The notes under the pieces: model-generated
Seen by the model: the letters and a program-made list of their open reading frames with translations, nothing else
Told to the model about the DNA's origin: nothing
Databases searched by the model: none
Shown here: in pieces, positions 14,901 through 26,499 of the stretch
How positions within the stretch are numbered: the first letter of the stretch is position 1
Layout of the letters: each line of letters opens with the position of its first letter
NCBI GenBank assembly: GCA_022661535.1
Contig: JAKULF010000012.1
Location: 558,001 to 622,000 of the forward strand
Reading direction: 5' to 3'
DNA length: 64,000 nt
Source: Eutypa lata
Taxonomy: Eukaryota; Ascomycota; Sordariomycetes; Xylariales; Diatrypaceae
Made by a program: the position numbers and the translations under genes

Positions 14901-16751
14901 CGGATAATCTTCCATCGACGTGAAAGGGGGATATCAACTAGCATAGGAGCACAACATGGGCCCAGATACATCAGCAAACAACTCACTTAAAAAAGCATCA
15001 GTACTATATAGAGAGACACTGCTCCAGGCGCCAAAAACCAACACAGAGGCGAGATGTTATAGACCTCCTTCCAATTAGGCGAACAGGCATGCCCAAATGC
15101 ACCGTTTGAGCCCCAAGAAAAGGGGGGGAGGAGGGGGGGAGTATAGTGTCAAGTCGGCTACACGACGGGTTACCAGAATCCGCAGAGTTGTCCGGTCACC
15201 GATCGTTCGAAAGACCGCACTGGTCATGAGTGCCACATGTGGGACATGGTATATTGGCACCAATATCCCATATGCTAGGTGGGGGAAGAAGGCAGCTTTG
15301 ATGCACGCGGAGAGTATCGATCCAAATGATCTGGCTTCAATTGTGAGCAAGATGAGTGAGTGATCAGGGTACCCGGATCCGTATTGACTCCTCCTACTGC
15401 AATGGATCTGGAGTGATCAAGGATCGATCAAGCTGGATGGGGATGCTGAGGTTGCTGGAGGATAATATGTATGTATGGATGGCTAGAGATTGCATGGAAA
15501 TATTGCTATACCTAGGAGATTAGTGATTTCTAGTTTCCTGGTTTGCCGACGCGGTGGTCGTCACTTGCTTGCTTGCTTACTTACTTCACCTACCTCTTTG
15601 GACTGGTATCGGGAGCCTGAGAAACGGAAACACACTCCCTTGATATCAACTAACCCTCGACTGCTTGAGCTGGAGACCATACCCATCATGCGCTTATTTC
15701 TTGATTAAGTCGCCCACGGACTAGTGCCATGATACAGGAGAGTTCACCCGCGCCTCTGTGGCTTACCAAGAACCTCACACGTGTGGATATAGCTCTCCCG
15801 GAAGATTTGACCTTTAAAATGCGATGTGAGGCCTTGCTCAACACTACCCGACGACATGTCAACAAGACGAACATCCCGGGGTTGGCGATGACGATGGCGA
15901 CGGGACGCTTTAACTAGCTAGATATTCGGCTCAGCCAAGAAGTCATCATCCACCGCACTCTGTACTACAACTCAAGAGTTAGATATAGGAAGGACTCTTT
16001 TGCTCCATCCAGCAAGCATCGCTTCTTAGTTCGTAGTGACTAAGTAGGGTAAATGTTGAACGCTTTTCCCATAGACTTGGATTTGGGGTGAGGATATGGG
16101 AATGTGTATTTTCATGATGGGCAAGGTAGGGGATGGCAGGTCTTCCTTGGATGGGCCGTAGACGCGTGTGTGTATGTATGCAGGCTGTCACGTAACGCAA
16201 CCACTGTAACATCATGGCAGCCGCTTGTTGGCAACCAGCTGTTTCAATCTATCTATATAATATATTTTTTATTTACATCAAAACAACTGCAACGCAATCC
16301 ACGAGAGACCGCAGTCGGTGACAATGCATTGCAGGTTGTAGTGGCCAGTGAGGTTCGCTGGTAGGTAGTGTTTATCATGTAAATTGTAAGGGTCAGTCAG
16401 GGGTTGAACGGAACTATTAGCAAGGGTTGAAAGTGACACACAAGATAAAGGTTGGATACCTAAGTATGGGTAGTATATCGTTAAGTAGATAGAAGAGCAT
16501 CAGGTAGGTAGGTGCGAGATAGACGTTGGTAAGGTATCGCATGCATATCGAAATGTTAATAATGTATCTTATGGTCCTTATGTAGAGCCTCGCTTTTACC
16601 CTTTTTGGATATGGACCACAGCAACGCAAAGGTACATTGATGGCAGCTGCGCAACGTCGATTTACGAAATCCAGGCTGCCCGTTGTGGCAGTTACTGCAA
16701 TCCATCCACGAACGGTGACCGTTGCAGTTGGATCGCTTGAGTGACATCCTG

Positions 16752-16818
16752 CGTGTATGTATGTAGGTAGGTAGGTAGCCTACATACCTACATACCTACC
16801 TACCTACCTACCTACGTA
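16752..16818. repeat. TAGG/CCTA microsatellite with inverted halves
   Basis: A block of GTAGG units is followed directly by a block of CCTAC units, so the two halves are complementary and could fold as a hairpin. It is the clearest example of the TAGG/CCTA simple sequence that recurs across the intergenic DNA of this window. Confidence 0.7.
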
Positions 16819-16896
16819 GTAGACCTTATATGGCAAAATAACAAAGAATTCTTTTAACCAGAGCCATTAGTCCCCGTGGAGGGCCATCTCAGAGAA

Positions 16897-17040
16897 GCGG
16901 GTGCCGAGTGGTTAACTTGATGGTTAGAAAAATCCAAAGGGGTTTTTCGTACTACCGTGGTTTAAGAAGTCACCCGGTAGGAGCTTTTTGCCCTAAAGGT
17001 CAACAGTTCAATTACCCCTGTTGCATTTTTTTTTTCTTCC
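16897..17040 (+). pseudogene. tRNA-Ser-like relic followed by a T run
   Basis: The start carries an A-box-like TGCCGAGTGGTTAA. Just after it is a segment close to a tRNA-Ser anticodon arm with AGA in the loop, followed by a GGGG/TTTT variable-arm-like stretch. Further on a six-base stem flanks a TTCAATT loop resembling a B box, and a run of T follows. The acceptor ends do not pair, the T loop is too long, and extra sequence lies between the boxes. I therefore call it a degraded tRNA-derived sequence rather than a working tRNA gene. Confidence 0.3.
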
Positions 17041-17450
17041 TTCCTTTTCCATTTTATTTTTGTTTTCAACCTCTCTCTTTTTTTTATTTGATGTAGTTGG
17101 TTGGTTTCGTGCATTCTCATCCACTTAACACCAGTCAGTCTCAGTCCATCTTGTACGTGATTTTCATATTATGTATGACGCGAAGAGTCCATCCATTGGG
17201 ATACTCTCGTCTGGCAGTTGGTATCAAGGACACATACAATCAATCCTACATACATACCGTCTTAATTAAGCCTTACTTTGTCTCTATCGACTTTATTGGC
17301 AAGCTTTCGAAGTCGTTCAATTCCGGATCTCACGTTGTGCACATGCAAAGTAGAAACCAGACACGAAAATAAGAGTAAAGCAAATCATCCAGTTCCTCAT
17401 GAATTCATTACTACGGAGCCTGTCCGCATACATAGGTATCTAGAAGAGAT

Positions 17451-18561
17451 CTAGAAGTCTATAGAGATTAGTATTACGTTCAATGCGCATACGCCATTCC
17501 GAAACAGAGAAGGCCCATCCCAGCGACCCAAACCACCTCTTCCAAAATATCCTCCACAACGAATCGGAAATACGAGTAATACAGGTATGGGTGAACCAGA
17601 AGGAACACATGGTAGGTAGGAACAGGATAAGAAGAAGAGAAAAAAATGACGGGGAAAACCCACCTAAGGTCATGCTCATGCTGACGTCGGTGTTCTCGAC
17701 CATCTTGGTGAACTCCTCGAAGCTGATCTTGCCGTCCTTGTCGAGATCGGCCTCCATGATGGTCTTGTCGACGATCTGCTGCAGCTGCTGGTCCTTGAGG
17801 TTGCTGCCGACCATCATCTTGAGGACGATGAACAGCTCGCCGTTGCTGATGTACCCGTCCCGGTCGATGTCGTACACCTTGAAGGCGAACTGCAGCTTCT
17901 GCTCCTTATTGCCCTTGCTGCTGAACGCGCTCAGGCCCGACACGAACTCCTGGAAGTCCACGTCGCCGCCGCCGTCCTCGTCGAAGATCGCTATCATCCT
18001 GTTTGTGTTTTTCACCCGCGGGAAAGGGGGTTTAGATTAGCATGTTTCTTCTTCTTCTCCTTGTCTTTTCCCGACTGACTGGGCTTCGAGGACCATAAGA
18101 GCCACTATAGAAGGAGCACGGCAGGTTGAAGTAGTAGATGGGACATGTGTCACATGGATGGGTGGACGATGTACCTCGTAGCGAGCGGGTTCGACGATAT
18201 TTGCGGTAAGCTTAAGAACTCATCTCTTTCGATCGTTCCGGAGTTGTCCTATAATAAAAAATAATACTCATTAGCAATGAACTGTGTATGTAAACCCCCA
18301 ACCTGAGTTACCGCCCGTTGAAGAACAAGGAGGACTTCCTCCTCATTTCTCTCTCGCGGTGTGTGTGTGTGTGTGTGTGTGTGTGTACCTTGTCTAGTTT
18401 CATAAACCTCTTGCGTATGCGATCCACCTCCTCTCGGTCGACTGTACACCATGTCAATTAGAATCGAACCGGAGATAAAACAGAGCTCGGGTGAGCAATC
18501 AAACCATACAGTTGGAACCTTCGACGATATTGTCCAATACCGCGCTGGTTGTGTTCCCCAT
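17451..18561 (-). CDS. cnb1: calcineurin regulatory subunit B
   Basis: This is the Ca2+-binding regulatory subunit of calcineurin (protein phosphatase 2B), which partners the catalytic A subunit in stress and growth signalling. Five exons on the minus strand, 18561-18510, 18441-18389, 18248-18175, 17998-17664 and 17458-17451, join in frame to 173 residues, about the normal family length. The start [12 protein letters not shown] fits an N-myristoylation signal. Four EF-hands are visible, with loops beginning [27 protein letters not shown] and DLDKDGKIS. The last exon is only 8 bases and gives the end MTLDF. Its intron has a perfect TACTAAT branch site and ends in TATAG. The intron between exons 2 and 3 holds a (GT)n tract. 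The ATG sits next to a T run. There is no close gene neighbour. Confidence 0.95.
18357..18386. repeat. (GT)n microsatellite inside a calcineurin B intron
   Basis: About 15 GT units lie immediately inside the 5' end of intron 2 of the calcineurin B gene (intron 18388-18249, minus strand). On the transcript they read as CA repeats right behind the donor site. Confidence 0.9.
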
Positions 18562-20170
18562 CTTTTTTTTTTGTTTAATATCTGCTGGGCTTCCCAGCTG
18601 CTGCAGGATGATTTGCGGGGGTGGATAAGGATAGGGTCGCAGGTCTTGAGTAAAGGAAGTTTAAGGTCTCTCAAAATCCAGTTATTAAACTTTGACGCCG
18701 TCTCCGAGAAGGCTATAGGTAGAAAGGTCCGAGGGAAAGGAGGATTGTGTGTTAAAGTTGCTAAGTATCGACAAGTTCCCAGAGTTAATGGAGTCAAAAG
18801 GATGTAAGGCTGAAGGGGGATTTAAAGGATAGTGGGGGTGGTGGGTTAGAGCGAGGCGGAAGCAAACCTAATAACGTATTTGATATTACTACATACATAC
18901 GTACAAGCATGTGGTACAGAAGGTGGATGCAGTCAAGCCACATATGGATGATTGTAGCCACTCTCTTTACTGCAGCATTGATGAATCATGGGTGCAAGTT
19001 TTACGAAGTACTACATCTTATTCATTCTATTGCTATAAAAGCAACTTGACCATTAGGTATGGATAATTACAATCATTGATAAAAGCTACTATCCTACCAT
19101 AAATGTACAGAGGTTGTAAAGACTGTTGTGGCTTTAAGGTTGGCTTAGCTCGAGGTAGGACAACAAGTGCAATCAATGCTAAGTGCTTATATAATAATGC
19201 ATGCATCATGAGAACAACTAAGTGTTACATACTCAATGTTTAAAATGCATTACATTTATGTATAAACAACTTTCCAGCCATTTAGATATTGACAATTGTT
19301 ATCTATGTAGCCTCGTGATCAAAGAGAATGGTGATAGCCACCTAGCTAGAGGCTCTGATAAAAGTATCTAGTTACGTGTATGTAATTCCCCCTTTTTCTA
19401 AACTTTTAGATTGCGGTTTCTAGAACGTTAATATCGCGATCTTTTATGGTTAGCGTCAAAGAAAGATACATAGTGAGGTCGATAGCGTAATTGAGATTGT
19501 TGGAGTCAACTTGCATTGTCACAGAAGGGCATTTCAAAGAGAGATTGCCCCTCATTCAATTTTTCCTTTTGCCATCATCACTGGCTCCTCCCCCATTCTG
19601 AACCAATGGTAAAGCTCTAAAGAGTGCGATAGGGTAGGCGCTAGTCCCCCTACAGGTAGTAGTAATCAACAAAAAGGTAGTTAAAAAAGGGCGGTGCAAC
19701 AGGCCCAGCCTAGCCCAGCCCAAGCGCCAGAAACATTTGGCGGTGTTGCGTTGTTATGCGTCGTGTTTACAATAGTAGGTACGTACTTAACTACCTACCT
19801 AAGTTAGGTACTTACTTACTTAGCTTAGTACGTTGCATGGGCGCGCAGGTTGCCCAGTCCCAGACTCCCAGACTCCCTCCCAACTGTCCACCGTAGTTAG
19901 TTTAGTCCCATTCAGTGCCCGCATCGGAAACCAGCGAACGAAAATTTTGCGCGCAGCCCAAACAAATCCAACGTCACCTCATCCAGACGACGAGACTTCA
20001 GCCATCAAAACGACCACCAAGACGTCGGAAAATCTATCGAGAAATTCGATTTTCCATTGTCGCATGACTTGAATTATAGGGAACCCGAATTTTTTCGGGA
20101 TTTATCCCCCTAGGTAGCGACTTTTTCCCGGCCCAACCGCCCCTAGACCGCCCTTCTTAACCCGCCCGCC
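18562..20170. other. intergenic region between calcineurin B and EPL1
   Basis: These are divergent upstream regions of the two flanking genes. I see no supported gene. The open frame at 18451-18807 (+) is antisense to calcineurin B exon 1. The last 350 bases before 20171 are C-rich and probably hold the EPL1 promoter and leader. Confidence 0.5.
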
Positions 20171-22121
20171 ATGGCCACCCGGAAGGTGCGATACAAGAAG
20201 CTAAACACAAAAACTCTTCTACCCGTCCTACGTGAAGACCAAATAGACCCCAACGAATATGAATCTCTCACCACCGAGCAGCAAATTGCGACCGGTGTCG
20301 AGCAAGCAGAAGAAAATGTAAGTTTTATTGATTGATTGTTTACCTTTGCTGTCTTTTCAGCCATGTCACGTGCATCTATCGTCACGTGACCCACTCATGA
20401 TGCGGCCTTCACCAAAACACAAAGCCGACATCTGATACTGATATCAATAACTTACCATTACCGTTACCATTACCATATACTAATGACAAGCTGTTACGTA
20501 GGAATATCATCTGCAAGCCGCACTCAAGGGCGTCGGGGCGAGTACGGACAATGAGATTCCCGTCCCGCCGCCCCAAGAAAGTCATATAAAGTTTGACGAG
20601 TTATATCCCAACCCATATGTAGAGCCTCGCAATTACATCAAATTCTCTGACACGGTCGAAGAGACTTTAAGTAGTCTCTATGACATGACCACGGAGGATG
20701 ATGAGTTCTTGAAGACTTACAATTTTAAAAAGCCGGTCAGCACCCAACTATCAGAGACCGAGTTTGAACGCATCATGGAGTTATTCGAGGATACCGCCGC
20801 GGAACAAGCACCTTTCGCTGCAGTTGACAATACAGTAGTCCCATATGAAACTATGGTCCAGGCCATGGTTCATATATTTAGTTCCAAACAAATACAGGCT
20901 CATGGGAAACCCATATATGAGTACTGGAAGGCAAGAAGACAGGCTACCGGCAACAAATCATTGCAAGCCTCGCTCAAGTTTGAGACGCACCAGGAGCATG
21001 ATGACATGGACCCCTATGTCTGCTTCCGACGACGTGAAGTTCGACAGACTAGAAAGACGAGGGCTCGCGATGTGCAGGTAGTCGATAAACTCAAGAAGTT
21101 GCGGAGGGAGCTAGAAGATGGACGTCAGTTAGTGACCTTCTCACATGCGCGAGAAGTTCTTAAGAAAGAGAACCTTAAACACGAGATGTTGGTTATCGAG
21201 AAACGGGCTCGGTTGAAGGAGATGAAAATCCGTCTCAATATCAAAACAGACGATGATGATCTTATCAACATCAAACCGCAGAAACGGCCGAGGGCAGAGG
21301 CAACACAACCTCGCCTTTCGCACCCTCAAATCCGTACTGTTGTACGTCCCGAAGGCAAAGCTGCAGATGGCGTTGATCTTACATTGTTGTCTGACAAGAA
21401 GGCTGAGAGAGAGAGGGAGCTGCGTGCCGAGATCGAAAATAAGATTCTGCAGCATAGGAGATGGAACCATAACCATGTCGACTTGACGCCGGCACCTCTT
21501 CCTCCAGTGAAACAGATGCAGGAACCTAGCTTCCGGCCTGCAAAGACTGAACAATTGATGACGCCTCCAGCCTCATCAGCATCGGAATCTTTAGAGGTCA
21601 ATGAGGCCGTAAACCAGACAGAGCAGACGGATATTATTCCCCTGGGTGCAAAGGATAGATATGACGAAGACTCTGATCATGCCGAGACGTATAAGTGGCG
21701 TAGACGGGTTGGCAGAAATAACCGGCAATGGTTGGATCGACGTCCGGTGCGGATAGGACTGGAGAGTCCGCCTCGCGAACCTGATTCCACACAGTCTGAT
21801 CGGTGGAAGTATGACCAGGATTCCGAAGAGGAAGATGACCCGCCTGTGTACGAGGTCGACGAGTTTAGCCAAGAACAGATGAGGTACAGATCGATGAAGA
21901 TTCCATATCCCGTGCCATTTTTCACTCGGCGGCCAGATGCGGGTGGGCATTCTAATGGAGGTCACCCGAACCGTCCAGCTCTCCCTCAACCCCAGCTGCA
22001 GTCCGCAATACATCCCTCTCAAGGATCCCCTCAGATCCAGCCACCTCAAGTTCAAGCTCCTCAGGCTCCGAATCATGTTTCCCTTCAACCACAAACCCAA
22101 CCTGGGCACCCATCGGCTTAG
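20171..22121 (+). CDS. epl1: enhancer of polycomb-like protein, NuA4 histone acetyltransferase subunit
   Basis: Epl1 is the scaffold that binds Esa1 and Yng2 in the NuA4/piccolo histone H4 acetyltransferase. Exon 1 is 20171-20317 (start MATRKVRYKKLNTKTLL), the intron 20318-20501 starts GTAAGT and has a ctaat branch motif, and exon 2 is 20502-22121. Together they encode 588 residues. The EPcA region is clear: DELYPNPYVEPRNYIKF, YDMTTEDDEFLKTYN, the DNTVVPYETM block, SLKFETHQEHDDMDPYVCFR and RREVRQTRKTRARDVQ, then a charged coiled-coil stretch. The C-terminal part is Pro/Gln-rich. The TAG at 22119-22121 is followed in the same frame by a further 96 open codons with a basic, Gly/Arg-rich start. 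The true C-terminus may therefore lie at 22412, through readthrough, an unseen intron or a recent nonsense change. Confidence 0.93.
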
Positions 22122-22412
22122 GAAGTTGACCGAACAGGGCGTTCATTAGGCCGCCCTTTATCTTTTGGGTTCCGGTATTTTGGTATTGGTCGTGGAGGTA
22201 GAGGTAACCAGCGAAGACAAGGGGCTGAGCAGCTCAGGATCCATGCCGCTGTATTGCGCCAGCAGTTCAATCCATTCGTGGGCCATCTACCATCTCCTGC
22301 TTTGGAGATGATTCGAAGAGGAATAAGTAACCAGTTATTGGTGCCCGCGTCTTATGAGTTGGCGGTGCGTTATTTGCAAATTCTTGCAAGAACGCCAATG
22401 CTGAACTCTTAG
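22122..22412 (+). other. in-frame open extension downstream of the EPL1 TAG
   Basis: After the TAG the same frame stays open for 96 codons to a second TAG at 22410-22412. It contains GRPLSFGFRYFGIGRGGRG and then an Ala/Gln/Leu-rich helical stretch, a composition typical of Epl1 tails. It looks like protein-coding sequence rather than a 3' UTR. I found no convincing donor and acceptor pair that would skip the stop, although the TAG itself could be a 3' splice site (gcttag followed by GAA). Confidence 0.5.
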
Positions 22413-25400
22413 GCGTTCTCACGAATGATCCCCTCGTCAAGGAGGTTGGCGTATGTGATACCACCAGAGCACTTGGAAACACCCAAGGCTTTTCCCCAGA
22501 GGTGTGGGGTGGATCATGGGAGTCGTTAGAGAGTGCTCAGTTTGAGTTTGCGTCTGCTGTCGCCTTAGCATACGGCTGTGATATCTTATGCCAAGACAGG
22601 GGTTTCAGCCCACCGAAGTGCATGCATCGTGGACTACTGCCACAAGAGCCGCCATGCCAACGATGACCCGCTATCAACTTGTACATAATAAGCTCGCAAA
22701 GAGCTGACAGCTGATGGATGACGGTGGCGGTGGCGGTATGCGGCGTTGGTTCCAGGGGTTTTGTTTCCGTGTAAATTATATAGTGCCCGGGACCATATGC
22801 ATAGCGAGCGGAGTTGAGGGGTATTTGAGTTTGGCGGGATGCCGCAAAGGCAGCAGAGGGGAAAATATGAACTTAATCGCCTCTTACTTTTGGTGTTCTT
22901 CGTTTCTTGTGAAACCTGTCCGTGTGTGTGCCTCGGCTTACTCGTAGAAGCAACTTGTGGTTCAGTGAACCGACACAAACAACTAGCCTTCTCGATCATG
23001 AGCAAGCCAGTGTCCGCTAGAGTCCTCTTCAAATAGTGCTGACTAGTCACTATCAGCCCAAGTTATGAGAAAGCCAAGTGCGAGTGGTATTGTCGTATAG
23101 TCGTCATATGGTCATCGTATGAGACATGGAGGTTTCCTGGGGTGACTGCTCAGGGAACAAGAGCATTCTTCATGCGCCTTCCCGGCGGTCGGCGTAAGTC
23201 ACCCAGCTCAGCTATAGTAGGAAAATAGGAAGCCCCTAGCTGTAGTTCCTAGTACCATAAAGGCATATCTCTCTGTATTATATAATATCGAGTATCGCAA
23301 GGCTGTCGGTAACTTAGTTGTATAGGGGGCGAAGCAAGGCGCTTATCGAGACCATCGTCGAAGGCAGTTGCGATAGGCAATAAAGCCCAAGCCGAGGGGC
23401 TGCTGAGCGCCCCTTATTTATAACAACGGAGTGCCCAAAAAGCTTCAGGCCGAAATCTAGAGGCCGAAGCAGCGGCCTGCGATTATAGTCAGCAGCAATA
23501 TGTGCCCTTCAAGTAATTACCTTATGTGGCTCTATAGTCACCCAATTTCCGCCTAGTCCCATAAGCGATCATGGACCTTCTAGTTAGCCGGAAAATTTCT
23601 ACAGAAGAGAAGTCAATAAATGGACCTCTCCTCTCGTAGACCTGGTTCAACATTGAACGGCGAACCAGTTGAGAATATAAGAGAAACACCAGATGTCGTT
23701 GCTGCTTATAAATGAATAGGTGGTTTGGACGACAGCGCATCAGATGAGGCAGGTGAGCATGATCCTGCCCACTTCGGAACCGAGCACATATAGGTAGGGA
23801 GTCTAAGTCGGCGCTGCTATTCTCTTTGAAAAATAGACAGGCAATGACATGTATACGACGACTAAAGTGCCGATATTGTTGTTAAGAAGGGGGGGAATTA
23901 CAAGATGTATGACATGGCAGTGAATAAGTCGTCGAGGGTAAAAAGAGAAAGGATGCTTTGGGGGGGAAATATTGCGTGTGTCAACGAGTTTCCATCCGGC
24001 GGGATCCACTCACACATTAGCGTAGGTAGGTTGTATGTACAATGTACGTAGTTATGTATGTATGTAACCAGCCAGCGGGAGAGGGACCCTGGGACCCCTG
24101 GTTGAGTCAAAAGTCTTCCACTCGGGATCAATTCATTTTTAACCCCAAAAACGGACTTCCAGCAGCTGGCCCATGCCGCTAGTTATCGATAAGGGCCTCA
24201 AAGTAGGTATCGTCTAGGTCCTGAATTAGTTGCCTGCATATGCGAAAAAGACTCTGTGGGTACATGTTCGGACGTTTTTAAGTTTCGGTTGGCTAACTTA
24301 CATAGGTCATCGAGCAGTAGTTAGTGAGAGCGAGCGAGCGTGCGTGCGGCATGCCAGCAGCCTCAAGGTACGACCCCGCCATGACCTAATGAGCCTGAGG
24401 TACCTAAGTACATACCTACTTCTGCATCGAGGGGCTTCATGAAAGATGTCGAGTGAAAACAACATGACAATAGGAATTTGTGTACAGGTTATCTTATACA
24501 CAGGTGTCTTTGAATACAATCAATGATTGTTCACCGATATAAAGTTCTGTACAGGGGTAAGTCTGGAGGGAAAAGCCGTTAGTGTCTTAAGGCTTAGTAA
24601 TGGATAGTTAGTTATAAGACGATTACTACACGCTAACTAATACTGAAGGCCTTTTGACAAGGTGGAGGTTATTTACCACCGACTACTATTCATTCGATTT
24701 ACTATGGAACTCAAGCTGAGGTATGCTTAGTTAGCTACGGCTGTGGTGATTCGAATTGGCAAGCCTACTAGGAACCACTAGATATCCTTGAGAGGAACGC
24801 CTTGAGAAGGGCCTACAAATGCTAAGGCAAGCACAACAACTTTATCAAAGCCCTGGTATAGCCCAAGACTGCCCCCGAGCTATCTAACAAATTATACTAG
24901 CGCTTTCATACGGTACATACCAGAGGGAATAGTTCCAAGACTTTCTGCAGAAAGTCATCTACAGATACGATTGGAGAACAGCAGTTTGTGACAACTAGGT
25001 GCCGGCAATAGAAGAGTGTCACAGCATAGACAGTGTCTCGCAGAGAACACCGGCAGCAAGACTAGAGAGCCGAATCTCTGCTGACCGCAACCTGGAAAGT
25101 AGCAGAGATGAAGTGAGCGATGAAGGTGGCGAGCGTCGAAACACTTTACAATTGCGAGGAGATTTCACTCAATCAACACCACGCTGTGCCGCCTAGGACT
25201 CTCTGTTCAAGTAGCCTTGAGGACACCAACCCGAAATGATCGACCGGCTGCCCAAAGGCTACTCTCGAGACCAAAGCCGCTTATATGTTTTTAGCCTTCA
25301 AGGCATACCGGGCATGCCTTCCTGCCGTTTTGTACCCGAAATCCATCAATTGAATTACCCTTTTATATACCCTGGCTTTCTGAACCGGTAGACGTTGCTA

Positions 25401-26499
25401 GATGCCAGAGTTAACGGCGAGTAGTATAGGTGCTTGGAACCGACTTCTGAAAGAAACAGTTGGGTCACTCGACTCAAAAAACCTGGACTTTAAGGAAGGC
25501 ATCCGTGAACTGCAAATTGACATGAGGCTGCTGAGGAGTGTTTAGTATATGACCGCTCTATTCGCCTTCTTCGTGGGCTCTTCGTTCTCACATGGGCTGG
25601 GGATATGGACCACCAATTCAAGTTACCAGGAACAGTGATGGGTCAGTATCGAAGCCAGCAAAGGAGAGAATGACGCATACTTTGCGAATGTGGGATGCTA
25701 TGTTATATTCCTACCGAGTAAACTTGGCATGGTGCAGAACTCGCGAGACGGTACTGTTTCAACATAATCGGCAACTTTATTCCTTACACTGGACTGACTT
25801 GGATATCTGAGGGGAACTGGAGCCACGGTAATTTACGGTTAACTATGGACATCGGCCTAAAGATTGGTCTCTTGCGTGGAGCGTAGAAGACCGTGAAGGC
25901 TAGACCGGTATCGAGCTTTTTACGTTAAGGGGTTGCCCCCTGTCTCGCACGCAAATTTAAATTTCTAGAGTACGTTACGCGACGTGCTATACAAATATAG
26001 CGCACATGTTGGTTGGTATGAGGGGAAAATGAGGAACACATAACTATTAATGCATGGTCGCATAATTGCTACCGCAACGAGCTGTGTAATCCGTACGTTG
26101 ATATTGGAGATCTTGCGCTCGGCTTTATATTAATTAGTCTACATGCAAGTCAAGTTACGTAGAGGCGGATGCGCTAAGCCCGATTCTCTCTAGTAAGCTA
26201 TAACTGAGGTAAGGTAAGTCCTCTTTTGGACACTACCTAGGTACATATAGAGGAGGGCTTTTGGCTCTTAAAATGTACATGGTAGTAGAAATGCATAATA
26301 ACGTTACAGAGAATAACTATTCGAGAATCAAAGGGAATATTACCCAGATGTGTCTTTGAAATGAGAAGTTTAAAGGCAGTGGCTTGTGTTGATATCACCA
26401 AAAACGTACCCCGCCAAAACTACCCCGCCATAATCATAGGTTGATACTGCCAATCTTCGTATTGCACACACCAGCTTTAACCAACGAACACAACCTACG
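22413..26499. other. gene-poor region with decayed open frames
   Basis: I cannot support an intact gene. An ATG-less open frame at about 22363-22665 (+) shows purine-first codon periodicity and may be a gene fragment. Stretches around 23320-23520, 24800-25200 and 25430-25810 read as protein-like segments broken by several stops, as expected of old, mutated elements. I recognise no family in any of them. The last 500 bases before 26500 are probably the KAE1 promoter. Confidence 0.5.

Noticed and set aside
25960..26020. short inverted repeat GCTATA..TATAGC as a transposon end
   Set aside because: Only six paired bases and no second end or transposase nearby.
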